Shown here piece by piece: positions 62,253 to 64,000 of a DNA stretch of 64,000 bases (position 1 is its first letter; every line of letters starts with the position of its first letter). The position numbers were made by a program, and so were the translations under genes. This stretch comes from Stakelama flava (GTDB taxonomy: Bacteria; Pseudomonadota; Alphaproteobacteria; Sphingomonadales; Sphingomonadaceae). Below the pieces are notes generated by a model. The model searched no databases and was not told where the DNA came from. It saw nothing but the letters and a program-made list of their open reading frames with translations. The stretch covers positions 57,759 through 121,758 of the forward strand of contig NZ_JAHWZX010000011.1 of assembly GCF_019351405.1 (NCBI RefSeq), written 5' to 3'.

Positions 62253-63784
62253 TCACGCAGTGATGAAGCTTGGCAATTTCAATTCGAAAACGGCACCCGC
62301 TTCCGACACGACGAGCGACATTGCACCATCAGACGCTTCCAACAGCGAGCGGGCGATGGCGAGGCCGAGGCCGCTGCCGCCACGGGCACGATGCGTGGTG
62401 AAGAACGGTTCGAATATCCGCTCGCGATCGGCGGCAGGAATGCCGGGGCCGTTGTCGCAAATGCGTAAGCTCAGATGGCCTTGCGCGGATGCCCCTTCAA
62501 ACCGGATCATGCTCGCCCCGGCCTGACGGCTGTTGCCGATAAAGGTGGAAAGCACCGCATCCAACGACGCTTCGGGGATGCTGACGGGGAAGCATTGTCG
62601 GGCAGGTCGACCAACACGTCAAAGCTGTCGTCGCTGTGCGCATCGACCAGACGGTGGAGGACAGCGCGAAGGTCGGTCGCGACGTCAGGGTCGACCGGGC
62701 TCATATCGGCGCGCGCAAGATCGAGCAGGCGGCTGACGAGCAGCGACAGGCGCGCTGCATCGGCATCGGCATTGTCCAGGAACCGCCGACGCTCCTCCGC
62801 CGACATCTCGTCTGCATGGTCGGACAGTATTTCGAGTGCGCCGCGAATGCCGGTGAGCGGCGTCTTGAATTCATGGCTCATCGCATGGGCGAAGTCGCGC
62901 AGATAGCGAGAGCGCCGGTCGATCGCCGTCGCCATCCGGCTGAAATCGGCATAGAGGCCCTGGATTTCGACTGCTGCCGTTTGCGGCGTTTCGGGGATGG
63001 TTCCGCGCCCCGATGCGAGCGTGCGGGTTGCGCGGCCAAGCGCTTCGATCGGCCGGACGATACCGCGCGACAGTACGCCGCTGAGCACGATCAGGATCGC
63101 GAGGATGCCGAATATGCCGATCAGGATCTTGCCGCGATCCTCGTACAGCCCCTTGAACAGGCTGCGCGCCGAACGCGAAAGCAATAGCACCCCGACCACA
63201 TGACCGTTCACGACGACCGGCCGCGCATGATCGACCCGCACCGCGGCTGCGCGCGATAACCATTCGAAGCGATAGACCGCGCGATAATCAGCGTTCCTGC
63301 GAAGAACGGTGCGCGGCTTGCCGGAAAGCGCCGAGCGCACTTCGGGCAACGCTGCATGGCTGCCGCCGCGATCCGGGCCCGCAACGATGCGACCTTGCCG
63401 GTCGAGCAGCAGGATCGAGGAAAGGGTGGTTTGCTTGGTGCGGGCTAGGACCGGCGCCAGCCGCGCAAGGGCCGCGACGGCTTTGGGCGCCGGGCTTTGC
63501 CCCGTCTTTGCAGGTGGCGGTCGGTCGGGAAGGATCGGCGTGCTGCTGAGGTCGATGGTCGGCGGCTCCGGATGTACCTCGCCCGCTTCGACTGCCTGAG
63601 GTCGCGCGCCGGGCCAGGGCTTGCGCGGTAGCGGCAAGCGCCGCACTCTGCGCCACCAGTTCCGCCTCTGTCTGGCGAACCAGCGTGTTTTCATAGACGC
63701 GAAGGAACATCGCCGCGATGCCCGGCAGGGCCGCAACGGTGAACAGCGTCGCGAAGACGATGGTGCGCAGCCGCTTCCTATCAT
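62253..63784 (-). pseudogene. Sensor histidine kinase, twice frameshifted and missing its start
   Basis: Three frames together make one kinase. A membrane-anchored N-terminus (RTIVFATLFTVAALPGIAAM, LVRQTEAELVAQSAALAATAQALAR) runs to about 63605. The second frame holds the sensor, the second membrane helix (ILIGIFGILAILIVLSG), HAMP and HisKA (FAHAMSHEFKTPLTGIRGAL) to about 62585. The third frame holds HATPase (DNGPGIPAADRERIFEPFF, GSGLGLAIARSLLEA). One-base losses near 63605-63612 and at a CCCC/GGGG run near 62584 explain the breaks. There is no in-frame start before position 63784, where the IS701-type sequence begins. Genuine decay or assembly errors are both possible for the indels. Confidence 0.75.
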
Positions 63785-63844
63785 TACAGTTGCATATTGA
63801 TTGGAACTCTGAATCAATAGGTTTCCATGGTGAGGAGGCCGTGG

Positions 63845-64000
63845 ATGACGGGCGCATCAATCGAGACGACACTGGAGCTATGGGCAACGTCTTTGCGCGA
63901 TGTGAAGGCGCGGATGGGCAGCCTGTTCACACAGGCTCGGGTAGCGGCATCGGCCAATCTGTTCCTTGATGGCCTGTTGGGTGATGAGCGGCGCAAGACG
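63845..64000 (+). mobile_element. IS701-type transposase, 5' part (runs off the window)
   Basis: An ATG at 63845 opens MTGASIETTLELWATSLRDV, continuing LFTQARVAASANLFLDGLLG to the window end without a stop. This matches the N-terminus of IS701-group DDE transposases. It lies immediately beyond the truncated N-terminus of the histidine kinase, so the element probably removed or displaced the kinase start. The left end of the element should lie between about 63784 and 63844. Confidence 0.6.

Noticed and set aside
1..64000. tRNA, rRNA, riboswitch or replication origin
   Set aside because: No cloverleaf, rRNA or recognisable riboswitch core was found on reading; none can be supported without a covariance search.

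Overview
The window reads as chromosomal DNA of a GC-rich alphaproteobacterium, most likely a plant- or soil-associated member of the Sphingomonadales. This is inferred from four TonB-dependent receptors, many Sec/Tat-exported hydrolases, short RHS-type genes and strong GC3 bias; there is no rRNA or other marker to prove it. Most genes are carbon- and nitrogen-scavenging systems. The last 4 kb is a decaying mobile-element region.

1-4.2 kb: a co-directional plant-polysaccharide operon (C-terminal end of a GH43-type glycosidase, secreted esterase, DUF885 hydrolase, 2-keto-3-deoxygluconate-type sugar kinase). 4.3-14.3 kb: a complete phosphatidylcholine-to-glycine-betaine module: Tat-exported phospholipase C, phosphorylcholine-phosphatase-like HAD enzyme, choline dehydrogenase, a single-polypeptide fusion of the BetI repressor to betaine-aldehyde dehydrogenase, and a choline ABC importer whose binding protein and permease are also fused. 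14.4-24.4 kb: a TonB receptor, a dctA-esterase-porin operon, and the two-component pair DctB/DctD. The DctD-like protein has lost its GAFTGA loop through a compensated frameshift. A 16-bp dyad (TTGAAY-N4-RTTCAA) sits in front of the phospholipase, the betI-betB fusion, the ABC importer, the receptor and dctA. I infer it is the BetI operator.

24.5-49.8 kb: the most interesting block, a dense set of genes for eating hydroxyproline-rich plant glycoprotein (extensin/arabinogalactan protein). It has a TonB receptor, S9, DUF885, M16, M24 and S33 peptidases, a GH127 beta-L-arabinofuranosidase, a beta-galactosidase-like enzyme and a large unrecognised exported protein. It also has an amino-acid permease and three of the four steps of trans-4-hydroxyproline catabolism: epimerase, D-amino-acid-type dehydrogenase and DapA-type deaminase. 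Nine copies of a GTATAC-type palindrome lie in its promoter regions, including that of the block's only regulator, a GntR/FCD protein, so one repressor probably controls the whole block.

49.9-59.8 kb: an AcpA-type phosphoesterase, a secreted PLD-family protein, a 1277-residue trimeric autotransporter adhesin with three near-identical 417-bp repeats, and a copper-receptor/DUF2946 pair. 59.9-64 kb: an HU gene, then an IS110 transposase remnant, a cut-off RHS-type gene, a twice-frameshifted histidine kinase without its start, and the first 52 codons of an IS701-type transposase running off the end.
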